Source: Gallionella sp. (GTDB lineage: Bacteria; Pseudomonadota; Gammaproteobacteria; Burkholderiales; Gallionellaceae). From it: a stretch of DNA of 64,000 bases. The stretch spans positions 1 through 64,000 of the forward strand of contig JAUSAO010000059.1 in NCBI GenBank assembly GCA_030652475.1, in the 5' to 3' direction. A model generated the notes under the pieces. The model had not been told where the DNA came from. It made no database searches and saw nothing but the letters and a program-made list of their open reading frames with translations. The translations under genes were made by a program, and so were the position numbers. Below are positions 42,035 through 49,511 of the stretch, one piece after another. How positions within the stretch are numbered: position 1 is the stretch's first letter; each line of letters starts with the position of its first letter.

Positions 42035-42469
42035 TATTGATATAAAGCCGGGCACTTGATTCTTCAAGCTGCCCGTTTTTATTTGTAGCATCGTTTCTGC
42101 CAAAGCCGAGTAGCTGCCACTGATGCTTGCCGACTTATCTTCCACAACGATTTCACTCACCAACGCATTCAGATAGCTTTTTGCCAAGGGTGAGGCTTTG
42201 GCGAGCAGCTTGTTGCGTAGAACCTTTCCGAATATGTCTATCTGACTGGCTTTAATGAATTCGGCTCCCTGCGGTGAGGTGTCACAACGTACCCCGGCTA
42301 GCTCTATGAATAACGCCTCGCGTGATATCTTGAGTTGTTGAGCCCCGCGTTGCGTGGTTTCATCCAAATCCATAATGCCGGTTTCAATTGCATCCAGCAG
42401 TCGTTGCTGACGATCTTCAATGTTTTTAAGCTGGCGGTGTTGACGTTCGGTGCACGCGATTCTCGCTTC
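41978..42469 (-). pseudogene. C-terminal relic of a large serine recombinase, reading into tRNA-Glu
   Basis: The minus-strand frame is open for 163 codons but has no start where one is needed; the first in-frame stop upstream is at 42470-42472. It reads as the C-terminus of a resolvase/integrase: ERQHRQLKNIEDRQQRLLDAIETG in outline, FGKVLRNKLLAKASPLAKSYLNALVSEIVVE, ISGSYSALAETM, and the typical terminal WRPQRDSNS encoded by the tRNA 3' end. The catalytic N-terminal domain and zinc-ribbon part are missing. This marks a decayed element once inserted at tRNA-Glu. A toxin-antitoxin pair now occupies the space where the rest should be. Confidence 0.8.
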
Positions 42470-42499
42470 TCAGTTGCGATGGTAATCACAATTGTGGGC

Positions 42500-42527
42500 T
42501 TGACACTATGCGCCACTGGCGTATAGT
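42500..42527 (+). promoter_or_regulatory. Promoter with overlapping operator dyad for the toxin-antitoxin operon
   Basis: TTGACA, 16 bp, TATAGT. The dyad ACTATGCGCCA / TGGCGTATAGT (42505-42527, one mismatch) covers the spacer and the -10 box, ideal for repression by the HTH antitoxin. The toxin ATG lies only 6 bases after the -10 box, so transcription should start at or next to the start codon, giving a leaderless or near-leaderless mRNA. Confidence 0.8.
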
Positions 42528-42533
42528 TTCCCT

Positions 42534-42845
42534 ATGCTATTTATTGAAACTCCCACTTTTACACGATTGATTATCTGCTTGCTGGAGGATGAAGAGTATT
42601 CCAAGCTGCAAGAGGAATTGGTAAAACGACCTGATGCGGGAGATTTGATCAAAGACGGCGGAGGTATTCGTAAACTGAGGTGGAAACGAGCAGGGACTGG
42701 TAAAAGTGGCGGGATTCGAGTTATCTATTATTGGATAACAGAAGATGAACAAATACTGTTGCTGGTCGCCTATCCCAAAAGTACGAAAGACAATCTGACG
42801 GACAAAGAAACTGCCGTACTGCGAAAACTTGTGAAGGAGTTATAA
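42534..42845 (+). CDS. RelE/HigB-like toxin
   Basis: Predicted 103-residue RelE-fold toxin: MLFIETPTFTRLI, EEYSKLQEELVKRPDAGDLI, GGIRKLRWKRAGTGKSGGIRVIYYW, and LLVAYPKSTKDNLTDKE. These are typical of the HigB2-type mRNA interferases that cut translated mRNA on the ribosome. It is full length. It precedes its antitoxin, the HigBA order, with 2 bases between. It is probably autorepressed through the dyad at 42505. Confidence 0.9.
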   Translation: MLFIETPTFTRLIICLLEDEEYSKLQEELVKRPDAGDLIKDGGGIRKLRWKRAGTGKSGGIRVIYYWITEDEQILLLVAYPKSTKDNLTDKETAVLRKLVKEL

Positions 42846-42847
42846 CG

Positions 42848-43135
42848 ATGGACAATTCACTATTTGATGATTTGAAACAAAGCCTGAAAGAAGCGGCTGC
42901 TATTCGCCGCAATGAGCGGGTTTCAAGTCGAGTGACAGAAGTGCATGCACCTGATGCAAAAGCCATCCGTGCTAAGGTTGGATTGAGCCAGAGTGAGTTT
43001 GCTCAATTGATTGGCGTTAAATTGGCAACCCTTAAAAACTGGGAGCAGAACCGCCGTACTCCTTCTGGTGCAGCCGCCGCCTTGTTGACCATCGTTGAAA
43101 AAGAACCTGATGCTGCCTTGAGAGCGTTGCATTAA
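42848..43135 (+). CDS. HTH antitoxin (NadS/HigA-like)
   Basis: Predicted 95 residues: an N-terminal toxin-binding segment (LFDDLKQSLKEAAAIRRNE) and a Cro/CI-type helix-turn-helix (AIRAKVGLSQSEFAQLIGVKLATLKNWEQNRRTPSGAA in outline). It neutralises the toxin encoded just before it and should bind the operator dyad over the promoter. An AAGGAG ribosome site lies in the end of the toxin gene. Confidence 0.9.
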   Translation: MDNSLFDDLKQSLKEAAAIRRNERVSSRVTEVHAPDAKAIRAKVGLSQSEFAQLIGVKLATLKNWEQNRRTPSGAAAALLTIVEKEPDAALRALH

Positions 43136-43194
43136 ATCAGTATTACAGTCGTTTCCCATTGCCCGGATTTATCGCTTATGGGACGCCACATATT

Positions 43195-43224
43195 AAAAAG
43201 CCCGTGTAGATTACGGGCTTTTTT
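43195..43224. terminator. Bidirectional intrinsic terminator between antitoxin and miaA
   Basis: AAAAAGCCCGT and ACGGGCTTTTTT flank a 7-base loop, with A and T runs on both sides, so it can end the antitoxin transcript on the plus strand and miaA on the minus strand. Confidence 0.9.
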
Positions 43225-43244
43225 GCGGTTGAAGGAAAAGCCTG

Positions 43245-44171
43245 TTACAGGCGCAGCGCGTTGCGGACTTGTCGGGTCAGATTTTTTTCCAGGCAATCTA
43301 TCGCTATATTTTCCGGCATGGAGCGCAGCCAGGTCAGCTGGCGCTTGGCGAGTTGGCGTGTGGCGATGATGCCCGTTTCCTGAAATTGCGCCTTACTAAT
43401 TTCGCCTTCCATATATTGCCAGGCCTGGCGATAACCGACGCAGCGCATCGAGGGCAGTTCCGGATGCAGGGCGTAATTCTTCCGCACGTTTTGCAGTTCT
43501 TCAATCAGGCCCAATTCCAGCATCTGTTTGAAGCGTGTGGCGATGCGCTGGTGCAACACGCTGCGATCGGAGGGAGCCAGTGCGATAGAAGTGATCTGGT
43601 AGGGCAGCGCAACGTCTTCCTGAAACTTGAGTAATTCAGACATTGGTTTCCCGGTGAGGCGATAAATTTCCATTGCGCGCTGTATGCGCTGGGTGTCATT
43701 CGGTGACAAACGGGCCGCAGTTTCCGCGTCAACCAGCGTTAACTGCGCATGCAGGCGGGCGATACCGTGCTGGGCGATGATCGCATCGAGTTCGGCACGT
43801 ACCGCAGCATCGGCGACCGGCAGCGGACTCAGTCCCTCCTTCAGTGCCTTGAAATACAGCATGGTGCCGCCCACCAGCAAGGGGATTTTGCCGCGCGCCG
43901 TGATGTCGGCCATCAGCGCGAGGGCATCGCGGCGAAACGCGGCGGCGGAATAGGCCTCGGTCGGGTCGATGATGTCGATCAGATGATGCGGTGCGCGGAG
44001 CAGGGTGGCGGCGTCCGGTTTGGCTGTACCGATGTTCATATCGCGATAGACCAGCGCGGAATCCACGCTGATAATCTCTACCGGCAAGGTTTGCACCAGC
44101 TCCACTGCCACGCCGGTCTTGCCGCTGGCGGTGGGGCCCATCAGAAAGATTGCGGGTGGAAAGTTGCTCAT
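43245..44171 (-). CDS. miaA: tRNA dimethylallyltransferase
   Basis: Predicted 308-residue enzyme that puts a dimethylallyl group on A37 of tRNAs reading UNN codons. P-loop GPTASGKT (residues 12-19) at the N-terminus, [16 protein letters not shown], the [12 protein letters not shown] block, and [14 protein letters not shown] near residue 240 are all conserved. Family length. In this window mutL lies 1.7 kb away on the same strand, separated by an MFS gene, whereas mutL-miaA are adjacent in many proteobacteria. Confidence 0.96.
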   Translation of the reverse strand: MSNFPPAIFLMGPTASGKTGVAVELVQTLPVEIISVDSALVYRDMNIGTAKPDAATLLRAPHHLIDIIDPTEAYSAAAFRRDALALMADITARGKIPLLVGGTMLYFKALKEGLSPLPVADAAVRAELDAIIAQHGIARLHAQLTLVDAETAARLSPNDTQRIQRAMEIYRLTGKPMSELLKFQEDVALPYQITSIALAPSDRSVLHQRIATRFKQMLELGLIEELQNVRKNYALHPELPSMRCVGYRQAWQYMEGEISKAQFQETGIIATRQLAKRQLTWLRSMPENIAIDCLEKNLTRQVRNALRL

Positions 44172-44197
44172 GGCAAGTCATCCATAACAATGAATTG

Positions 44198-44317
44198 CGT
44201 CATTCCCGCGCAGGCGGGAATCCAGCAAAAAATAAAGTTCCGCGAAGCGGTACAACTGTCGTCCCGCTTCGCGGGGATATTTCTATCATCTGGATTCCCG
44301 CCTGCGCGGGAATGACG
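44198..44317. repeat. Composite palindromic repeat (ATTCCCGCG type)
   Basis: Perfect 28-bp inverted arms at 44198-44225 and 44290-44317, each itself palindromic around ATTCCCGCGCAGGCGGGAAT. They enclose a second inverted pair (CCGCGAAGCGG / CCGCTTCGCGG). The layout recalls dRS3/NIME-type repeats of Neisseria. It fills the gap between miaA and the MFS gene. Confidence 0.85.
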
Positions 44318-44328
44318 AGTTAACGGGT

Positions 44329-45603
44329 TCATATCAGTTCCTTGTCGCGTGTTTCCTTGAGGGCGATGGCGGCCAGTACGCTGATGGCGGCGGCGACGGA
44401 AATATAGCCGCCTACCCAGCTCAATCCGCCGTGCAGTACCAGTTGTTGCGCGATGTAGGGTGCGAGCGATGCGCCGAGTATCCCGCCCAGATTGTAGGCG
44501 GCTCCCGCGCCGGTATAACGCACCCTGGTCGGGAACAGTTCGGGCAGCAGTGCGCCCATGGGGGCAAAGGTCGCCCCCATCAAAAACAGTTCCAGACTGA
44601 GAAAGGCGGTGATCTGGATGATGGAGCCGCTGGCAAGCGCCGGTTCCAGCAGGAAGCCGGACAGAAATGCCGCACTGCCTGAAATAATTAACACCGGGCG
44701 ACGTCCATAGCGGTCGCCTGCCCAGGCCGATAGCGGTGTGGCGGCGGCCATGAACAGGATGGCCACGCACAGCATCGCGAGAAATTGCGGACGCGGAATG
44801 GCCAGTGTGGTGGTGCCGTAGCTGAGCGAAAACACGGTGGAAATATAGAACAGCGCATAACACACTACCATGACCAATGCGCCCAGCAGCAGCGGGGTTG
44901 CATGATGAGTAAGCAGTTCAACAACAGGCAATTTTACCTGTTGGTGCGCTTGCAGAGCCCGGGCGAACACCGGTGTTTCGGTGAGTTTGAGCCGCACATA
45001 GAGGCCGATGACGACCAGCACCGCGCTGGCCACAAACGGGATGCGCCAGCCCCAGTCGCGGAATTGCGCATCATCCAGCAGTTGCGACAGCAATAAAAAA
45101 CTGCCGACCGCCAATAGAAAGCCCACCGGCGGCCCCAGTTGCGGGAACATGCCAAACCAGCCGCGCCTGCCCTTCGGGGCATATTCTGCCGCCAGCAAGG
45201 CAGCCCCGCCCCATTCGCCGCCCAGCCCTATGCCTTGCCCGAAGCGCAGCAAACAGAGCAGGGCAGGCGCTGTCCAGCCCATCAGCTCATAGCCCGGCAG
45301 GAAGCCGATCAGTGTGGTGGAAATGCCCATCACCAGCAGCGAGACGGCCAGTGTCGCCTTGCGCCCTATCTTGTCGCCGAAATGGCCGAATAGCAGCGCG
45401 CCTATGGGGCGGGCGATAAAGGCGATGCCGAAGGTCAGGAAGGCGTTTAATGCTTGCACAGCCGGGTCGCTGTCGGGAAAAAACACCGGCCCGATTACCA
45501 TCGCCACGGCCAGACCGTAGATGTAGAAGTCGTAAAACTCGATGGCGGTACCGATGAAGCTGGCGAAAGCGATGCGAAAAATAGAGGGCGAGACGTTAGT
45601 CAT
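44329..45603 (-). CDS. MFS transporter, metabolite:H+ symporter (MHS) family
   Basis: Predicted 424-residue 12-helix inner-membrane carrier. ASFIGTAIEFYDFYIYG at the start, RPIGALLFGHFGDKIGRK (the MFS loop 2-3 motif), GLGGEWGGAALLAAEYAP and GDRYGRRPVL are characteristic of the MHS branch (ProP, ShiA, KgtP, citrate carriers). The substrate, perhaps an organic acid or osmolyte, cannot be fixed from sequence. It is transcribed with miaA orientation, but palindromic repeats lie between. Confidence 0.88.
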   Translation of the reverse strand: MTNVSPSIFRIAFASFIGTAIEFYDFYIYGLAVAMVIGPVFFPDSDPAVQALNAFLTFGIAFIARPIGALLFGHFGDKIGRKATLAVSLLVMGISTTLIGFLPGYELMGWTAPALLCLLRFGQGIGLGGEWGGAALLAAEYAPKGRRGWFGMFPQLGPPVGFLLAVGSFLLLSQLLDDAQFRDWGWRIPFVASAVLVVIGLYVRLKLTETPVFARALQAHQQVKLPVVELLTHHATPLLLGALVMVVCYALFYISTVFSLSYGTTTLAIPRPQFLAMLCVAILFMAAATPLSAWAGDRYGRRPVLIISGSAAFLSGFLLEPALASGSIIQITAFLSLELFLMGATFAPMGALLPELFPTRVRYTGAGAAYNLGGILGASLAPYIAQQLVLHGGLSWVGGYISVAAAISVLAAIALKETRDKELI

Positions 45604-45682
45604 TAGTTATTAGTCGTTAGTCGTTAGTCATTAGTTGCTGTGGTCGCTACGCGGATTTGATTCTTAACTAGCAACTGACGTC
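45601..45682. repeat. Inverted heptamer arrays, locus B
   Basis: CATTAGT-TATTAGT-CGTTAGT-CGTTAGT-CATTAGT in 7-base steps (45601-45635). About 28 bp later comes an opposed, more degenerate array (TTAACTAGCAACTGACG). It begins directly at the start of the MFS gene and abuts a MITE-like element on its right. Confidence 0.6.
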
Positions 45683-45683
45683 C

Positions 45684-45843
45684 AGGGAAACGCTGATTAA
45701 ATCGTCTTTGCGAGGAGCGGCCTTTAGCCGCGAGAGCATCGTGGCGGGACGTGGCAATCCAGAATTCCTTTGATAATCAACATCCTGGATTGCCACGCTA
45801 CGCTCGCAATGACAGTTTGGGTGAATAAATCAGCATCTCCCTA
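45684..45843. mobile_element. MITE-like element, about 160 bp
   Basis: Imperfect terminal inverted repeats: AGGGAAACGCTGATTAAATC at the left, and the complement of AGGGAGATGCTGATTTATTC at the right. Inside there is a second inverted pair (CGTGGCAATCCAG / CTGGATTGCCACG). No coding capacity. Related ends occur at 62280 and 62350. With the heptamer array it accounts for the whole 256-bp gap between mutL and the MFS gene. Confidence 0.65.
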
Positions 45844-45859
45844 GCAGCTAGTGAGTGCT

Positions 45860-47839
45860 TCACTGTCCGCGCATGAACATCTTGTTCAGTTCGTTCATGG
45901 AAAGCGCAAACCAGGTCGGGCGGCCGTGGTTGCACTGGCCTGAGCGTTCGGTCTGCTCCATTTCGCGCAGCAGTGCGTTCATCTCGGTGACGCTCAGTAT
46001 CCGGTTGGCGCGCACTGCGCCGTGACAGGCTAAGCTGGCAAGCAGTTCGTTGCGGCGCTCGGTAAGGGTGCGGCTGGCACCGAATTCGCGCAGCTCGTGC
46101 AGCACCTCGCGGGCGGCGGCTTCGGCTTCGCCCTGTTTGAGCAGCGCAGGCATGGCGCGTACCGCCAGCGTGGTGGGTGAGAGCGGCGCGATGTTGAAAC
46201 CCAGCCTGTCGAGCGCGGCCTGTTCTGTTTCCACCGTGGCGACATCCAGTGTGTCGGCCTGAAAACATACCGGAATCAGCAGCGGTTGCGTGGCGATCTG
46301 TTCGGCATCCATAGATGTCTTGAGCTTTTCATAAACGATGCGTTCATGTGCGGCATGCATATCCACCACGATCAGACCCTGCGCATTCTGCGCGAGGATA
46401 TACACGCCGGACAGTTGCGCGAGGGCGAAACCGAGGGGAGGCGAGTCTGGATAGTGGTCAGTGGTCAGTGGTGAGTGGTCAGTGGTTGTTCCATTCAATA
46501 TTTCCCGTTCATTGCTTACCGCATCTCCACTTTCCGCTTTCCACTTCCCACTCGCTGTCTGTGCTTCCCACACCTGATAGGTCGCATTCAGCTGTGCCGC
46601 ATTCAGCGGGATTTTTTGTTGCTGAAAATTGCTAAAGCTGTCATTCCCGCGAAAGCGGGAATCCATGTTGTCCGCCATTGAACTGGATTCCCGCTTTCGC
46701 GGGAATGACGAATCAGGAATGTCGCTTGCAACAGAGACACTCAGCGCCTGTTGCAAGGTGTGGAAGATGAACTGGTGTATGCCCTGGCTTTCGCGGAAGC
46801 GTACTTCGCTCTTGGCGGGATGGACGTTGACATCGACCTGTTCGGGCGGTATTTCGAGAAACAGCACGAACGCGGGATGGCGCTGGTGATGCAATATGTC
46901 CTGATAGGCTTGGCGCAATGCGTGGCTGGCGACCTTGTCGCGCACGAAACGGCCATTGACGAAAAAATATTGGGCATCGCGGGTGCTGCGCGAGTAGGCG
47001 GGCAGGGCGGCCAAGCCGTGCAAAGTCAGATGGGCTGCGCTGCGAGAAACCGGAACGGCGGCATTGCCGAATGCGTCACCCAGCAGGGCTGCGACTCGTT
47101 TCAACGCCGCATTTTGCATCCATCCGCCGTCATCCAGCCCTCGCTCCTCGGCTCCGCGCTCCGCTCTCCTGAGCGTGGCGGTCGCCGCATCAGCGGCGGG
47201 AACCGCACGGCCTACCCTTTGCGGGTGCAATCCTGTGGTGAGTTGCCAGACGGTGCGGCCATTGTGTTGCAAGGAAAAGCCGACATCGGGACGCGACAGG
47301 GCGATGCGTTTGAAGGCTTCCTCGCAATGGGCGAACTCGGTGGCATCGGACTTGAGAAATTTGCGCCGCGCTGGCGTATTGAAATACAACTCGCGAATTT
47401 CCACGGTCGTGCCCTGTGGCTGGCTGGCGGGTGCAGCTTCGTCCAGTCGTCCGTCCAGTGCCTCGACTTTCCAGCCGTGTGCATCGTTTGCGGTGCGACT
47501 GCTCAGGGTGAGCTGGGCAACGGCGGCCATGCTGGCCAGCGCCTCGCCGCGAAAGCCCATGCTGGCGACATTCTGTAAATCATCCAGGGAGGCGATTTTG
47601 CTGGTGGCATGACGCATCAGCGCCAGCGCCAGTTGATCTTTAGCTATCCCGCAGCCATTGTCGCGCACGCGCAACAACTTGATGCCGCCGTTTTCCAGTT
47701 GTACTGAGATGTCGGTCGCGCCTGCATCCAGACTGTTTTCCAGTAGTTCCTTGAGTGCGGCGGCGGGGCGCTCGATTACCTCGCCAGCGGCAATCTGGTT
47801 AATCAGTAGATCGGGTAATACCTTGATGGAAGAGGTCAT
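45860..47839 (-). CDS. mutL: DNA mismatch repair protein MutL, with repeat-derived linker
   Basis: Predicted 659-residue protein linking MutS mismatch recognition to strand excision. N-terminal GHKL ATPase: IAAGEVIERPAAALKELLENSLDAGA, DNGCGI, FRGEALASMAAV. The transducer region ends with DVNVHPAKSEVRF, and a C-terminal dimerisation domain ends at the stop with GQCNHGRPTWFALSMNEL. No DQHAxxE-type endonuclease motif stands out (the block reads DMHAAHERIVYEK, so it should be examined). The linker, about residues 377-465, is partly made of translated repeats (SFPRKRES, DSRFRGND; TTDHSPLTTDHYPD). Start ATG at 47839, conserved MTSSIKVLPDLLINQIAAGE. Confidence 0.95.
   Translation of the reverse strand: MTSSIKVLPDLLINQIAAGEVIERPAAALKELLENSLDAGATDISVQLENGGIKLLRVRDNGCGIAKDQLALALMRHATSKIASLDDLQNVASMGFRGEALASMAAVAQLTLSSRTANDAHGWKVEALDGRLDEAAPASQPQGTTVEIRELYFNTPARRKFLKSDATEFAHCEEAFKRIALSRPDVGFSLQHNGRTVWQLTTGLHPQRVGRAVPAADAATATLRRAERGAEERGLDDGGWMQNAALKRVAALLGDAFGNAAVPVSRSAAHLTLHGLAALPAYSRSTRDAQYFFVNGRFVRDKVASHALRQAYQDILHHQRHPAFVLFLEIPPEQVDVNVHPAKSEVRFRESQGIHQFIFHTLQQALSVSVASDIPDSSFPRKRESSSMADNMDSRFRGNDSFSNFQQQKIPLNAAQLNATYQVWEAQTASGKWKAESGDAVSNEREILNGTTTDHSPLTTDHYPDSPPLGFALAQLSGVYILAQNAQGLIVVDMHAAHERIVYEKLKTSMDAEQIATQPLLIPVCFQADTLDVATVETEQAALDRLGFNIAPLSPTTLAVRAMPALLKQGEAEAAAREVLHELREFGASRTLTERRNELLASLACHGAVRANRILSVTEMNALLREMEQTERSGQCNHGRPTWFALSMNELNKMFMRGQ
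46453..46552. repeat. Inverted heptamer arrays, locus C, inside mutL
   Basis: AGTGGTC-AGTGGTC-AGTGGTG-AGTGGTC-AGTGGTT (46453-46487) faces CTCCACT-TTCCGCT-TTCCACT-TCCCACT (46525-46552), whose complement is again AGTGGNN in 7-base steps. Three 7-base units equal seven codons, so the array is translated as a TTDHSPL/TTDHYPD repeat in the MutL linker. Confidence 0.75.
46640..46709. repeat. Palindromic repeat (ATTCCCGCG type) inside mutL
   Basis: Perfect 26-bp inverted arms (46640-46665 and 46684-46709), each containing ATTCCCGCGAAAGCGGGAAT, around an 18-bp centre. It is read through in frame, giving SFPRKRES...DSRFRGND at MutL residues about 377-400, and lies in the flexible linker where insertion is tolerated. 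Confidence 0.85.
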
Positions 47840-47982
47840 GTGGCAAAACGCGGCAAGATAAAGCGAGAGCGCAATTATAGTGGGGTTTTATGTTCAGCGA
47901 GAATCGGTATAATCCCGAAGTTGAATTAAATGCGCACGGCAATGCCGGACGCTCCATCAGGGTTACACAAGAGGAGAGGTAA

Positions 47983-49104
47983 ATGCGGATAGGCATTCCT
48001 GCGGAAACGCGTGCAGGCGAAACGCGTGTTGCAGCCACACCGGAAACGGTGAAGAAGATGCTGGCATCGGGTCATACGGTGCTGGTGCAAAGCGGTGCAG
48101 GTGCGGGCGCTCATTATCCCGATGCCGAGTTTGCGGCGGCGGGTGCGACTCTGGTCGATGCGGCCAGCCTGTATAAAGAGGCGCAAATCGTGCTCAAGGT
48201 CAAAGCACCGACAGCCGATGAACTGGCGCAAATGGCGGCGGGCACGGTGCTGATCGGCTTGCTTACTCCGCATCTGGCGGAACAGGTCGCAGCCTATACC
48301 CGGCAAGGTATCACCGCGTTCTCCATGGAGAAATTGCCGCGCACTTCGCGTGCGCAGGCCATGGACGTGCTGTCTTCGCAGGCTAATATCGCCGGTTACA
48401 AGGCGGTGATTCTGGGTGCGAATCTGTATGGTCGTTTCATGCCCATGTTGATGACTGCGGCGGGTACGGTGAAAGCCGCACGCGTGCTGATTCTGGGTGT
48501 GGGTGTGGCCGGTTTGCAGGCGATTGCCACAGCTAAACGCCTCGGTGCCGTGGTTGAAGCCTCGGACGTGCGTCCCGCTGCCAAGGAACAGGTCGAATCC
48601 CTCGGTGCGAAGTTCATCGACGTGCCTTACGAAACGGATGAAGAGCGCGAGATCGCCCGTGGCGTGGGCGGTTATGCCCGCATGATGCCGGCGGCCTGGA
48701 TGCAGCGTCAGGCTGCACTGGTAGCGGAACGTGCCAAACAGGCCGACATCATCATCACCACTGCGCTGATTCCCGGGCGTGCCGCGCCGCTGTTGCTGAC
48801 TGAAGACACCGTCAAGCAGATGAAGCCGGGTTCGGTGGTGATCGACATGGCGGTGGAGGCGGGCGGCAACTGCCCCCTGTCCGAGGCGGGTAAGACCGTC
48901 GTCAAGCATGGCGTGACGCTGGTCGGCGAGACCAACCTGCCGGGTCTGGTGGCGACTGATGCCAGCGCATTCTACGCGCGCAACCTGCTCAATTTCATCA
49001 ATCTGCTGTGCGACAAGACGGGCGCGATGAACGTCAATCTGGAAGACGACATCATCGCCGGCACTTTGCTGTGTCGCGATGGCGCGCTGTTTGCAAAACC
49101 GTAA
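47983..49104 (+). CDS. pntAA: NAD(P) transhydrogenase subunit alpha, part 1 (NAD-binding)
   Basis: Predicted 373-residue soluble dI component of proton-translocating transhydrogenase, which drives NADPH formation from NADH with the proton gradient. It shows the alanine-dehydrogenase/PNT fold: MRIGIPAETRAGETRVAATPETV, FSMEKLPRTSRAQAMDVLSSQANIAGYKAV, and the NAD-binding VLILGVGVAGLQAIATAKRLGA. Here the alpha chain is split into two genes, as in Rhodospirillum and many betaproteobacteria. It is divergent from mutL. Downstream there is a 110-bp gap filled by heptamer arrays before part 2. Confidence 0.96.
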   Translation: MRIGIPAETRAGETRVAATPETVKKMLASGHTVLVQSGAGAGAHYPDAEFAAAGATLVDAASLYKEAQIVLKVKAPTADELAQMAAGTVLIGLLTPHLAEQVAAYTRQGITAFSMEKLPRTSRAQAMDVLSSQANIAGYKAVILGANLYGRFMPMLMTAAGTVKAARVLILGVGVAGLQAIATAKRLGAVVEASDVRPAAKEQVESLGAKFIDVPYETDEEREIARGVGGYARMMPAAWMQRQAALVAERAKQADIIITTALIPGRAAPLLLTEDTVKQMKPGSVVIDMAVEAGGNCPLSEAGKTVVKHGVTLVGETNLPGLVATDASAFYARNLLNFINLLCDKTGAMNVNLEDDIIAGTLLCRDGALFAKP

Positions 49105-49113
49105 AACAGGTAA

Positions 49114-49196
49114 AAGGTTCAAGTTAAATGGTTCAAGGTGAAAGGTTCAGGGAAATCCTGCCTGTACCTTGCTTCTTGTTCCTTGCACCTTGCGCC
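49114..49196. repeat. Inverted heptamer arrays, locus D
   Basis: AAGGTTC-AAGTTAA-ATGGTTC-AAGGTGA-AAGGTTC (49114-49148) faces GTACCTT-GCTTCTT-GTTCCTT-GCACCTT-GCGCC (49164-49196); the complement of the second is again AAGGNNN in 7-base steps. It lies within the pnt operon and could fold into a long imperfect hairpin in the mRNA. Confidence 0.75.
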
Positions 49197-49214
49197 TAAA
49201 TTAAAGGAGTAATC

Positions 49215-49511
49215 ATGACAGAAATAGTTGATCCACTTGTAATGAATCTGACCGTGTTTGTGCTGGCGATCTTCATCGGCTATCACGTCGTCTGGAATGT
49301 CACCCCCGCACTGCACACCCCGCTGATGGCGGTGACCAACGCGGTGTCCGGCATCATCATCGTCGGCGCCATGCTGGCCGCGAAACCGCAGGAAATGGAT
49401 ATCGGCACGATACTGGGGCTGGTTGCGGTGACGCTGGCGGCAATTAATGTGTTTGGTGGCTTTCTGGTCACGCAGCGCATGCTGAGTATGTTCAAGAAAA
49501 AGGGTAAGTAA
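49215..49511 (+). CDS. pntAB: NAD(P) transhydrogenase subunit alpha, part 2 (membrane)
   Basis: Predicted 98-residue membrane component with three hydrophobic segments ([63 protein letters not shown]), the usual split PntAB. It supplies helices to the proton channel together with PntB. An AAAGGAG ribosome site precedes it. It ends directly at the pntB start (TAA then ATG). Confidence 0.95.
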   Translation: MTEIVDPLVMNLTVFVLAIFIGYHVVWNVTPALHTPLMAVTNAVSGIIIVGAMLAAKPQEMDIGTILGLVAVTLAAINVFGGFLVTQRMLSMFKKKGK

